This document shows positions 34,701 to 44,935 of a DNA stretch of 64,000 bases, in pieces. How positions within the stretch are numbered: the stretch's first letter is position 1; each line of letters starts with the position of its first letter. A program made the translations under genes and the position numbers. The stretch lies in NCBI RefSeq assembly GCF_002234675.1, contig NC_019867.2, positions 21,985,042-22,049,041 of the forward strand, read 5' to 3'. Origin of the DNA: Oryzias latipes (Eukaryota; Chordata; Actinopteri; Beloniformes; Adrianichthyidae). A model generated the notes under the pieces. That model was not told the DNA's origin. It saw only the letters and a list, made by a program, of their open reading frames with translations, and did no database searches.

Positions 34701-36065
34701 ACATTTAGAACAAGAACTTTTGCGTTGTAAATTGGTGGTATTGTAGTTAGCACAACCACCTCATGTGAAAAAAACAAAAACAAATTTTCTTAACCTTTTA
34801 CCTTGGGCAATAAATATGGAGCCATAAATGTTTTGTATTGGTCGAGCATAACGGTATTTGCTCAGTTGTGCATAACCTTAAATTGGACTAACTGGGTGGC
34901 AAACATTTGTTTAACAAAATAATTTCCCATTGCTATTAAGAGCATGTGAGCCACATTCAGCTGAGGAGCTGCAGGAGTGAAACCAACTAAAAGAAAGAGA
35001 GGCAAAAAGAGGCAAGAAAAAAAAGGCAAAAGAGGGCTTGTCTAGATATGTTCAGCACCCCCCATTGTCGTGCCTGTTTTTGTCACTACAGAAAAACTAC
35101 CAACACAAAAAGGTTGAAATGAATGAAAACACAGTTCTGTTCAAGTTTACCGTGTCATTTCCATCTGAACAGATGGTCTTTCTGGTCCAGTGTTGTTAGT
35201 GTGGCTGCCTTGCCTCTGCTCCCTATACAATGCAAACATATTCATTAATCAGATAAGGCTTGACCTCGAATTTAATAATCAAAAAAAAAAGGCAGAGATG
35301 AAAACCTCTGGTTTAATACTCAACCCTTCAGTGTGAGTAGTAACACCAGAGTTAGTGCTCTGGTGTCTCCCAGATGATGTTACCAGGTGCAGTAAGCGTT
35401 GGATTGACTGCACAATTTCACTGTTATCACTCTAACACAAAACACAAATACACAAATTTAGCCCACGGATGGAAACATAAAATATTAGCGTTATTTATTT
35501 TGTAGTCCATAAACGCAGTGCTTCTCAATAATTTTTTGCGCACGCCCCACTATTTGAGAAGCACTGCAGATTAACGCAAAATATAAGGAGATGGTAGTCG
35601 CTATCTGGCTATATACGTGGTCTTTCACGTTAGCAAAAAAGCTAACACAAGGCGGGAAAATTAAAAAAACATAAAAAATATTTTGTCATTTATTATATAA
35701 ATTTGAAAAATAGATGAGTGGTTCATGTAACATTGCTTTGTTTTTATTTTAAGTTGAAAAACGAATGAACAAGTGATACACGTATTGTTTCTTTTACATA
35801 CGCATACCAGAGTTAGCGGTCTGATTCTGTCTGACCCACGACCAGGTGCAGCAGCAGTCACTAAGCGCGGGATTAATAACTGCACAATTTTTTTTCACCG
35901 TGATTCGCGGCGGGAAAAATAGCGAGAACACAAATTTGAAAAAATAAAATATCAACAAAAGATGCACGTTTTTGTGCTCTATTAGCCGACGTCAATGAGA
36001 CGATAATAGGGAGATATAAAGGATTAATGACTCACCGATGAACCGCCTGCCGAGTTTGCTGCCAT
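28712..36065 (-). CDS. RAD18-type zinc-finger HECT E3 ubiquitin ligase carried by the transposon; exon 8 interrupted by a hAT element
   Basis: Fifteen exons: 36036-36065, 35325-35431, 35151-35222, 34283-34499, 34038-34113, 33465-33746, 33270-33348, exon 8 in two parts (33096-33200 and 31226-31230/31235), 30804-31001, 30625-30711, 30283-30536, 30024-30152, 29577-29717, 29232-29343, 28712-28929. Leaving out the insertion and one duplication, they sum to 2112 bp (703 residues) with every phase matching. Residues 1-10 are the terminal-repeat leader. Two C-x2-C-x11-H-x3-C fingers (Cys230/233, His245, Cys249; Cys266/269, His281, Cys285) resemble RAD18-type ubiquitin-binding fingers. About 325-703 is HECT-like (GDTAVGQGVTRYFIS, GRMIGHSFIHEGP). 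The active-site-like STCYETLKIP places Cys669 34 residues from the end. It presumably conjugates ubiquitin; substrate unknown. Closest known relatives by look are fish G2E3-like proteins. Confidence 0.85.
31236..33095. mobile_element. 1.86-kb hAT-like element inserted in exon 8 of the HECT gene
   Basis: The ends CAGGGCTCCAGACT and AGTCTGGAGCCCTG are perfect inverted repeats. The flanks are CTGAC (31231-31235 and 33096-33100), a 5-bp duplication. Removing the element and one CTGAC restores the exon reading frame (TSTVSDG) exactly. The interior is a mosaic: AT-rich at left, CpG-rich at 32.0-33.0 kb. Its ORFs have no recognised transposase motif, so it is non-autonomous. Confidence 0.8.
32530..32614. 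repeat. Terminal fragment of a second hAT element nested in the insertion
   Basis: CCGCGGGCCGCGAGTTTGAG followed by ACCCCTG is the familiar end of a Charlie-like hAT (CAGGGGTCTCAAACTCGCGG in reverse). The other end was not located. Confidence 0.45.
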
Positions 36066-36397
36066 CTTTTGGACTTCTGTAAAACGTACCGAACGCTGAC
36101 GTCATGTCGTTCTCATGACTTGATTGGCTGGATATCGATGTGTTCTTAGATCGACTAGTTGTGCTAGTGGCACAAAAGAAGCAGCGTCTTCCACGTCGAA
36201 TTTTTTTACATTGAATTTTTGGGAGATCAAATGTTAGGGTTAAAAAATATTTAGGATGAAAATTCAAGGGTTATAAAAATTCAGAATGAAAATTCAAAAG
36301 TTATAAAAATTCAGAATGAAAATTCAAAGGTAAAAAAAATTCAGAAAGAAAATTCAAGGGTTAAAAATATTCAGAATCTGATGGCACAGAAAAACTT
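35936..36397 (-). repeat. Right terminal inverted repeat (462 bp) with promoter and leader exon
   Basis: Mirror image of 24838-25299. It carries the CRE at 36097-36104, the ATG at 36063-36065, the ten-codon leader exon 36036-36065 and the donor GTGAGT at 36030-36035, all read on the minus strand. The element ends here abut ATTACT directly. Confidence 0.85.
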
Positions 36398-36515
36398 ATT
36401 ACTTGTAAAATGAGATACTTGAGAAAAAAAAATGGTTTTCAATTGTTTAGCGAATACAAACAGCGCTTTACGTTTTATGGCATTTCTTAATCCCCTGACA
36501 TTCAGTGAACCTATT
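36398..36515 (-). pseudogene. Tx1/L1-like LINE endonuclease fragment, N-terminal part
   Basis: On the minus strand it reads SLNVRGLRNAIKRKALFVFA and ends HFTSN at the insertion point. SLNVRGLR is the signature opening of Tx1/L1-type endonucleases. It continues at 24833 and below. Confidence 0.7.
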
Positions 36516-36664
36516 GATAAAGACAGGAAGAATAAAAATAAAAATCTGAGTAAACAGGAGTGTGTTGTGTTACTTCCAATCTATGCGTCAAATTTATCAT
36601 AGAGTGGGAAAAAATCTTTTAAATAACCTTTATGCTACTTTCAAGAGGTTGGGGTGGTAGAGGG

Positions 36665-38200
36665 GATAAGCTCCCACTCCCTATAAAAGCTCCCAATAGT
36701 GTGCATCTCAAATAGCCTCTGACAACCCAGTCTATCTCCTGGCCTTCTCGTATGGCTTAGCTACTTAACCCGGCGAAACTGTTCCTACTGACAGAAGGGG
36801 CTGGCGCCTCAAAACCACCCGCTTCGGGCAGATGGGGCTCGTCAACCTCAGGCGGTAGCTCACCTAGGAGAAGGAAACTCTGATTCCAAACCTCCTCTGC
36901 CTTGCAGTATACCCTCTCAGGCAAAGGCTGAAGGAGTAAACCCTGACAGAAAATTCAGAGTCTCTAAGATGGCCTTACCTTGTATCGTCAACAACGTCAA
37001 CTGCCAGGAACAAAGCCCAACAGACTACCCGTCACTACGCCAACACCTACGGGCTGAACCTCTGCAGCAGTATACAGTCAGCTGCAGAGACAGGGAATGC
37101 AAGAGAAATGTACGAGGGCATTAAGAAGGCAATAGGCCCAAACATCTCCAAGACCGCCCCCTCAAGTCCAAAAAGGGGGCCAGGTGATCACCGCCCGGGC
37201 GCAGCAGATGGAGCGATGGATAGAGAACTATCTCGAGCTGTACGCAACGGAAAACACAGTAACTGACACACCTTGACACCTGCCAATCATGGAGGAGCTA
37301 GACACCCCTACTGTTGAAGAACTGCCTGCCTTGTCTGTGGAAGGGCACCTGGGAGCAACTGAATCCCCCCAGAGGTCTCAAAGAGCAGGAAACCAGCCCT
37401 GCTTCATCCAATCCAAAACTTCCTCTGCCCCTGCAAGGACTGCAGCGAGGGTTTCTTCATCCACACCAGGTCGGATGGCAAGCTCTATAAAATAGGCCGT
37501 CTTCCTGCCAAGACTAAAGTCACAGAAGTCCTCTTCCATGAGATGCTCTTTGCTGATGACACAGCCTTGACATCACACACTGAATGCGGGATTCAGCAGC
37601 TTGTCAGTCGGCTCTCCCACACCTGCAAGGAGTTTGGACTTACCATCAGTCTGAACAAGACCAATGTCATGGCCCAGGGTAATGAGACCCCCCCCCCCAA
37701 CAATCGCCATTGACGGATACATCCTGGACGTTGTGGAGAACTTCGCTTTCCTCAAGTCCACGATCTCCAGTTCGCTGTCTTTTGACTCGGAGATTAACAG
37801 CAGAATCATGAAGGCGGCTGTAGCCAAACTAATCCAGCAAGTGTGGAACAATTCCAGCCTCACTGATAAGACCAGACTGTGCATCTTCCAAGCCTGCGTG
37901 GTCAGCACTCTTCTCTGCGGCAGCGAGACGAGGACGCGAGGCATGAGAAGAAGCTCAAAACCTTTCACATTAGATGCTGCAGATCAAGTGGCAAGACAAG
38001 GTCCCAAACACAGAGGTGCTGGAACGAGCCAGCAGCACGCATGCAGCACTCACTGAGAGACGTCTAAGGTGGCCGCATTCCCAAAGACCTCCTGTATGGC
38101 GAGCTGGTTAAAGGCCAAAGAACAAGAGGACGTCCAAAACTGAGCTTCAAAGACGTCTGCAGGAAGGACATGAGGCGGTGCTCTATCGAGCCATTTTGCT
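36665..38200 (+). pseudogene. Non-LTR retrotransposon fragment (RTE-like): 5' leader and RT C-terminal part
   Basis: 36.7-36.96 kb has a fish LINE leader (GGCGGTAGCTCACCTAGGAG and following). 37.5-38.2 kb reads the catalytic MLFADDTAL (about 37541-37567), EFGLTISLNKTNVMAQG, then after a C-run frameshift FAFLKSTISSSLSFDSEIN, VVSTLLCGSETRT and, in another frame, LLYGELVKGQRTRGRPKLSF. Most of the RT between leader and FADD box is missing or rearranged. A G-free C-run at 37689-37698 disrupts the frame. Confidence 0.7.
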
Positions 38201-39689
38201 CCCAAATTGAAATTGAATGTGGCTTTTTTTTTTAAAGCATTACACATCTCACTGTGGTGGTTTGGAAAACGTAACATCATTGTTCATCTTAATGATTTTG
38301 GTTGTGCTTTTGTTAGGTGAATGCGTATAAAATTAACTTTTGCTTATTTTTGCTTATTTGTTTTATAAAATCTTAGGGATCACAGATTAAAATTTTAGCC
38401 TAAGGCTAAACTCTGGCATGTTTTTAGACATATGTCTGTGGGATTTTAATTGAGATTCACTGTTCCCAAAAACAAACAAAAAAAATCCTAATGACTAATT
38501 AAATGAGAGAAATGTAAAAAACGTTTTAAGTAATGTTCTAATTTGATCAAAATGACCAAACCTCTTGAAAATGCCTAAATTTTCGTGGATTAAATCCCCT
38601 TAGAATAGTTTATCAAAAATGTATGTGGCTCTGGTCAATTGAGTGAGATAGCACATCTGAATCCAATATCTTTATTTGCTTTCCACTCTATTCCAGTGCC
38701 TTTCTGATAATGAATTATTTACCCTTTATAACAGCAGCCTAAAAGATAAGGTTGTAACAAATGACACTCTTCTTCAGGCAATTTATCACACATAACCGAG
38801 GACTGTTAATTGTCACAGATAGCGAGCTAAATTGGAAGATCAGAGTGTGAAGACACGTCTGAAGGATGAGGATGCACCTTTTCTGTTTTTTTTTATCTGT
38901 GTGGCACCGCAGTACTAACAGAAAACATGAAATCTATTTACTAAATACAGCAGTTACAGTTTGTGTCACTTCAGGCCAAACTTGGAAAAATAAGTATTTA
39001 TTGTGATGTCGATGTAACTGGCTATCAAACTCTGGCAAAAACTTCTATCTATGTAAGTCATTTTATTTTAAACACATTCTTGAAATTTCTTTGTAAACCA
39101 TCTGTCATGGTATGCATATTTGTATGATTTTTCTTGGTTCTTACCTTGTCTTTTGTTTATGTGAAGGCTGACTGTGACTCCACCCATTCTCCTGTGCTCC
39201 TGTGGATTTGTCACAGCTGCCTACTTTGCTAAACATCCACACTAACATTTAAAGGGCCTATATCATGCTATTCTTAAGCTTTTCAGAGTAAACTATATCC
39301 ATATACTGTTTGTGATCATTTATTGTCTTTGGCACACTAAAGAAGGATTTTTTAAATGAAATATCAGTTATTTTAACAGTTCATTTTCTTACCCAGAAAT
39401 GAGACCACTCGATCTCTGAGGCACCGGCTTTCACTCCTTGTGGGGACTGGCAATTTTATGACATCCCAGACCTAGAGGCAGCCTTGGCAGAGTATCTGCG
39501 TTTCACCCATGAAAACAAACATCAGAACTTTTGCAATGGTGGATGTGCATATTGTGTATATAAAAGGAAAGCCTTTTTTTGCCCATCACCGCTAGCTCCC
39601 CGGAGAAAGTGTGTGTGCCTAGGCCGGTGTTAGCAGCGCAGACTCTTCCTGGAAGGGGCTGTTCCTCACTTATGTAGATCACAAAAGCT
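38201..39689. other. Interval without recognised gene or repeat ends
   Basis: AT-rich sequence with short homopolymers. No conserved ORF or terminal repeat was recognised. Confidence 0.4.
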
Positions 39690-39883
39690 GCGGCTACATG
39701 TGCAAAATATATTTGATTGGATCAAAGATCGGATTAGAATTGAACATTGTACGTGGGCCCAGAAAAACTTTAATTATAACAAACGTTTACACACTTTCGA
39801 TTGGAAAAATATCCTTTTGACACGCGCAGGACTGTCTAAAAAACCAGAAACAGCTGTAGAAGAAATAGCGAATTCCGTTTTAA

Positions 39884-40119
39884 CCCTTGTGCTATCTTAG
39901 ATGACCCCACCCTTACATTGACGTGTTATTCCTACAATGACAAAGGTGGATAAAGGTGTAAAAATTTCATGTAATCCATGGACACCAGTGAGGTTGACAA
40001 ATAATTGAAGATAAAAGGTTCAGCGCACTGTCTAGTGGGTCTAGATCAGTGTTTTTCAACCTTTTTTGAGCCACGGCACACTTTAACCTTGACAAAAATC
40101 CCGCGGCACACCAGCATCC

Positions 40120-40152
<33 letters not shown>

Positions 40153-41856
40153 CAGAAACTCATGGTCTGTATTGATCTACTGCCCCCCCCCCCGCAATCT
40201 CCCGTGCATTTTTGTGATAATTGTGGCCAAAAAAGCAGGACGTTGTGGCTGCTTTTTCTAAGAGATGAAATAAAAGTTCAATTAGAAAATTTAGAAACTG
40301 TTTGTTTGTTTGTTGTGGTTTCAAGACGTTTCACAAGGACAACTCATGGTGCGCTGGGACACTGGCCCTTTAGGCCAATGCATCATGGGAGATGTAGTGT
40401 AAAAACTGCAGAAAAAGGGCAGACAGACTCTATTCTCGGAGCTTCATTGTTTTGTTCACTTGTTCCACGGTCTGACACCGGACTCTGTGGAAAGCTACAT
40501 GTCGGGCCCCGCCTTTGCCAAATAGGGGGGTCCGGTTAAATTGCTACACCCAAAAGATTCAGGACCAGGGGAAGAGCGCCACACAGAAAACCCAAGGAAC
40601 AATTGTTTTTTAAACTGCAATAATTTAATCCAATAAAAACATGCAGCCACAACACGACAAAGCCCAAACGGTTAAAACCTAACTAACTAAGACCAAATGT
40701 TTAAAAAGGTAGTAAAAACAGTAAAAAACTTTAAAGAGGGACCTCATAAAAACATTGTTAAAATAGTTAAAAGAAATAGTCCATGAAGCACCAGGGAGAC
40801 AGGTCCTGCAGTCAGCCACAGTCTTGTCTTTGTCCACCCTCGCAGGCGTGGTGGGGTGTTCCTCCCAACATCTACCTGCAGAGTGAAGATAGATCCTGCG
40901 AGTATCTCAGCTGTGTGGGGTAAACAGGCCTGGCTATATGCAGGGTGAGAGTGCCACTGGAAGGGTAAAGGATACTCACACACCGGCAGGGCTCCTCACC
41001 CTGCCTATGAGTGTATGTCGCACTGTGGCACTCCTGTCCTGGAGAAGACTCCTACACCGACTGCAGCTCCAGCCACACAGTTTGCCCCAGTGCTGTGTCC
41101 TTCAACAGCTACCAGCTGCTCTCTTTCCTTTCTCCTGCTGCCAGTGCAGCTTTATGGGTGGGGCCATCAGCTTACTGATTGGACACCCAGGTGTGTCCAA
41201 TCTGGGACTCAGTCTTCATGGGGGTGAAACAACACAAAAACCAACTCCAACATAAAAGCATGCAAACAAAAATCAGAGAAGACTTCCTCCATCAAAACAA
41301 ACTTCAACACAAAAGCATGCAAAAAATGACAGGAAAAGGTTTCACCACACAACATACACCACTAAAGACGAGCTTTAGCTGGTATTTTTGTTAGAACTGA
41401 GCGACTTTTTGAGCTAAATTGGAACAAGGAAGTGAAGACTTTAACCACTTCTGATTGGTCAGACTGATGACATGTGATTAAGCCTTCAAGAATGATTGGA
41501 GGAGACAGTTAAAGGTGCGGGACTTTTCCTTACACAGTTATAGCTGCAGGTAAATCGCGGTACCGTGATTCTTATCAAAATGTCTTTAATAGAATTAAAT
41601 AAACACAAAGAAAAAGTAATTTTAAGATCTTTTATATTCTTAACTCCTCAGTGTTTTATCAGGGCCTGTTTGGATGAACACAGAGCTGAAATCCTGGAGA
41701 TGGTAAATGTTTTTAGATCAGTTAATGAGGGCAATTTCTCCACGGCGCACTTGACCATCTCCCACGGCACACTAGTGTGCCGCGGCACACTGGTTGAAAA
41801 ACACTGGTCTAGATGACCAAACTCCTAATTTTATAGTGCCTAGGATAGCACAAGGG
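39884..41856. mobile_element. piggyBac-like MITE interrupted by a 1.76-kb hAT element
   Basis: CCCTTGTGCTATC at the left and GATAGCACAAGGG at the right, each flanked by TTAA (39880-39883 and 41857-41860). About 213 bp belong to the MITE (39884-40046 and 41807-41856); the remainder is the nested hAT. TTAA target and CCC-starting ends fit piggyBac. Confidence 0.75.
40047..41806. mobile_element. 1.76-kb non-autonomous hAT element
   Basis: The ends CAGTGTTTTTCAACC and GGTTGAAAAACACTG are perfect inverted repeats. The 8-bp duplication GTCTAGAT lies at 40039-40046 and 41807-41814. It has a 31-base poly(A) at 40121-40151. The middle (about 40545-41390) differs in character and may be another insertion, but I could not fix its ends. 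No transposase was recognised. Confidence 0.85.
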
Positions 41857-42826
41857 TTAACAAACAAAGCTGCAGCTTAAAGCGAGATGATTTTTCGCTC
41901 ATAATTTATTTAAACCATGCAGCCACTGCTTTATTCCCGGCAGAACAGACCAGGAAGAAGAGTTAGGATTAGGCTAATACGTGCCAACAACATTTAGCTT
42001 TGGATGCAGTTAAATCTATGCAATCAATGCCGCAGAGTGCATCTTGGCTGCATGTAGATACGTGGGAATAACACCAGCCTTTATTTTGTCTGGACACGAC
42101 TTGTAACACAAATTCACGTGATTGTTTACACGTTTTTTAAGGACTGCACAACATTTCTGCATTGAAAGGCCACCTCCGCCAGCTCACACACCCAAAGCCG
42201 CTCCTCTGCTGGGAGACACGGTTCTCCCGGGAGACGCAGTTCTCCTGAGTTCGGCAGCTTGCTCACACAGGGCAGCTGGAGGGACTGCAGTTCGAAGCCT
42301 TCTCTGGAACCGTAAAAAAGCACCCTCCCCTGCCCGCAAACACGAAGCTACGAGTTCGACTGCACTGCTTAAAGAACATGCTTCGCTCGAACAGAGCAGC
42401 CGGCTGGTCCTGTTGGCGCTCCAAAACCTTCTCTGGAGCGTCACACCTTCTACGCATGAAATAAAAGCCAAAGCAGTAATGACCCACAATCGAATAAACT
42501 GTTTAAATGCACCACAATAGGATCAACAATCGTCATAACCCACGATTGTTGGGTACAGCCCAGAGGGTTGCTGCTGACGACGTCCTTGACCCTTCCCTGA
42601 TCAACAACTTCCCCCTATTCCATCTGGACAGACCAGCACCCTGACCTCGGAAGTCAGAACTCTGTCTCCCTCTCTGGTCATCAGCGGGACAAATCCCTAG
42701 AGTTCTAACCACACTTCCTGGATGCTGCACACCTGAATCTCATTCACTCAATCAACCAAATTATACTTAAGCTCTGCACTGAGCTTAGCCTTCTGGCCAC
42801 TGCCTTCTTTACCGAACGTTTTATGT

Positions 42827-43020
42827 CCCTTGTGCTATCTTAGATGATCCCACCCTTACTTTGACCTGTTTTCCCTACCATGATGAAGGTGTAAAGATTT
42901 CATGTAATCCATGGACACCAGTGAAGATCACAAATCATTGAAGAAAAAAAGTTCAGCGCACTGTCTAGTGGGTCTAGATGACCCAACTCCCAATGATAAA
43001 GTGCCTAAGATAGCACAAGG
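42827..43020. mobile_element. piggyBac-like MITE copy
   Basis: It starts CCCTTGTGCTATCTTAGATG and ends GATAGCACAAGGG. The left TTAA has decayed (TTATGT) and the right flank is TTAT. The body CATGTAATCCATGGACACCA is shared with the other copies. Confidence 0.7.
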
Positions 43021-43755
43021 GTTATATAAATGGACCTGATGTTCTGTCTCCTGACTGACTCTGTTTGCCTGCCGCCTGCACCGACCCTTGCCTGGATTTT
43101 GACCAACCTGTCTCTCCTCTGATGATCTCCCGCTGAAGTATAATGTTGTCGGCTGGAGAGGGGTTGTGTTGGTAGCATCAGCATCTCTTATTTATTTTTT
43201 TTACTTGTCCTGTCCAACAGCGGGGCAGACAGATGATAACTGAGGGCTTCTTGTGTTGGACATATTTTACTTTAACAACAGGGGTTATCAATCTTCAGAC
43301 AAACCAAATGTATGTCTGAATAAACCCCTTTTGTAATTGGGGCCAAACTTTATTAATTTCAATCATGTTTGAAAATCTTTGGTGTTGGACCGGACGGAGA
43401 AGGAAAGGAGGGAAGAAGAGAGAGGGATGTTAGAGGGGGGGGGGGGGGCGGGGGGGTGATAGTAGGAGGGGGGGGGATAAGACCATGAAGCAGCATAGAG
43501 CAGCAAGTTTACTGATTGTTTATCATTACGGTAAGGTTCAAATGTAGTACAAAAAGGGCGGGGCCTGTCCACACACACACACAAATGTTCTCAACACACC
43601 TGCTAGCTGCAAAAATGTCCACATGTCAACATGTACACAAAACAGATAGTGTTCACACACGCATACTTGTGCCTTTAAACCAACTAGTGTGAAATATTTC
43701 ATTCATTCAATCATGCAAACTATTAGTGCAAAGGTGAGCTAACACCTGTGCTCAG
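43021..43755. other. Interval with G-rich runs, no gene recognised
   Basis: It holds a purine-rich stretch at 43391-43486 with G-runs (43435-43448 and nearby). No ORF with known motifs was seen. Confidence 0.4.
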
Positions 43756-43789
43756 GTGAGTGTTTATGTTCTTCTAAAATGGATGGTGG

Positions 43790-44935
43790 CTGTGACAGCC
43801 CCGGACGAGCACCCCATCACCACCCAGGAGTTCTGGGCATCCCCCCGCCCCAACTCCGGGTACGAGCCAGGACCCCCCAAGGGAGACCCGCTCCGCACTC
43901 CAGGCAGCCACCCACCTGGCCCACGGTTGGTCCAGGGAGCAAGGCAGGGGCCAGCCGCCCCCGCCCAGGAGGGGGAGCAGCCCAGGGAAAAAGGGGGCCC
44001 ACAAGGGGTGTTGTAAACATGGCCCAACCAGGCTCGGCCACAGTTGGAAATTTGGCGGGGCCCAGCACTCAGGGGCCAGGACCAGAACCCACCCCCAGGG
44101 ACACAGACACCCCCGGCTCAGGTGTAATGTCAGGTGTAATGTGACCCCCCCCCCCCCCCCCCCCCCCCGAGCGGAGAGAGCACCGCTGGGCCCAGGAAAC
44201 CGGCACCCAGGGGACACGGCAGCCGTTTTTAAGGGTCCCGTACCCCCCACCAGGGAAGGGGTAGGGGACAGATGGTCCTAGGTCCCACCTTCCTTGCAAA
44301 ATGTGTGTGCGTGTATGTGTGTTTGTGAGGGTGTGTGTGTGCATGTGTGTGTGTTTTATGTTGGAATGTATATTTTGAGGGGGAAGGGGTGTATTTACTA
44401 AGGGGGGTGCAGTTATAATTGGCGGGTAGGGCACTGAGGGGACATCTCCTGATTACTCACAGTGATGTCCCCTCACCCTCCCCACCAAGGGGCCCTAAAT
44501 GTCTAAGGTGCGGTAAAAATTGGCAGGTAGGGTGTTAGGAGGACATCCGCTGCTTGCTGGCAGTGATGTCCAAGCACCTTCCCCACCAAGGGCCCTACAT
44601 GTCTAAGGTGCAAATAAAACCGAAAGAGGGGGGGCCCACTCCATACGGCAACCATTGGAGGGATACCACTGCCAAGTAGCTCCCCCCCCAAGGCGCATCC
44701 CAGGCTAAACCCCCCACCCCTTCACCCTAATATGAGGTTATATGAGGAAGGGAGTTGGGGACAGCTGGTAGACTGTCCCCCCCGGTGGTCAAACAGCCGT
44801 CCCCCAGCCCCCCCCTCCCCCCCAGAATAGGGGCCAGCACCACCCACCCCACACAGAGAGAGAGGAGCCAGAAAGCGCCGCCCCCCCGGAGCAAGTCCAG
44901 GCCCCCACCCCCAAGCCCCGGCACTGTAGTGTCAT
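43790..44935. repeat. GC-rich dispersed repeat with internal tandem duplication
   Basis: 43.80-44.46 kb matches, inverted and diverged, the block at 63.34-63.96 kb. It includes a 24-base C-run (44145-44168) and a GT-rich microsatellite (44300-44353). Two 101-bp-spaced units (starting 44417 and 44518, AATTGGCGGGTAGGG / AATTGGCAGGTAGGG) form a tandem duplication. Long ORFs in several frames here result from low stop frequency in GC-rich DNA and were not called. Confidence 0.65.

Larger units (their letters stand above)
24838..36397. mobile_element. 11.56-kb composite DNA transposon with IS3-like integrase and HECT ubiquitin ligase
   Basis: Bounded by 462-bp terminal inverted repeats (24838-25299 and 35936-36397) that differ at only a handful of positions, and by the 6-bp duplication ATTACT. 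It carries two convergent multi-exon genes: a transposase (25170-28533, plus) and a zinc-finger HECT ligase (28712-36065, minus), with their stops 178 bp apart. Both first exons lie inside the inverted repeats. Later insertions are a hAT element in the ligase gene (31236-33095), a SINE tail in a transposase intron, and a hAT-MITE-related segment near 25.36-25.76 kb. The transposase fold points to the IS3EU-type superfamily. I do not know of a described member with a HECT gene. Confidence 0.85.
39690..42560. mobile_element. hAT element copy split by nested MITEs
   Basis: 39690-39879 matches 19.69-19.88 kb (GCGGCTACATGTGCAAAATA, GGGCCCAGAAAAACTTT), and 41861-42560 matches the continuation at 19.92-20.35 kb (GTGGGAATAAC, CACGTGATTGTTT, AAGGACTGCACAACATTTCTG). 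The intervening 1.98 kb is the piggyBac-like MITE plus its own insert. The right end near 42560 resembles the family end; the left end was not fixed. Confidence 0.6.

Noticed and set aside
24838..36397. Polinton/Maverick or virus-derived giant element
   Set aside because: No protein-primed DNA polymerase B, ATPase, protease or capsid gene is present, and the ends and 6-bp duplication fit a cut-and-paste IS3-like transposon.
43756..44434. Several overlapping ORFs up to 158 codons on both strands
   Set aside because: GC-rich, proline/glycine-rich frames caused by low stop-codon frequency. The same DNA recurs diverged at 63.3-63.9 kb without conserving any frame.
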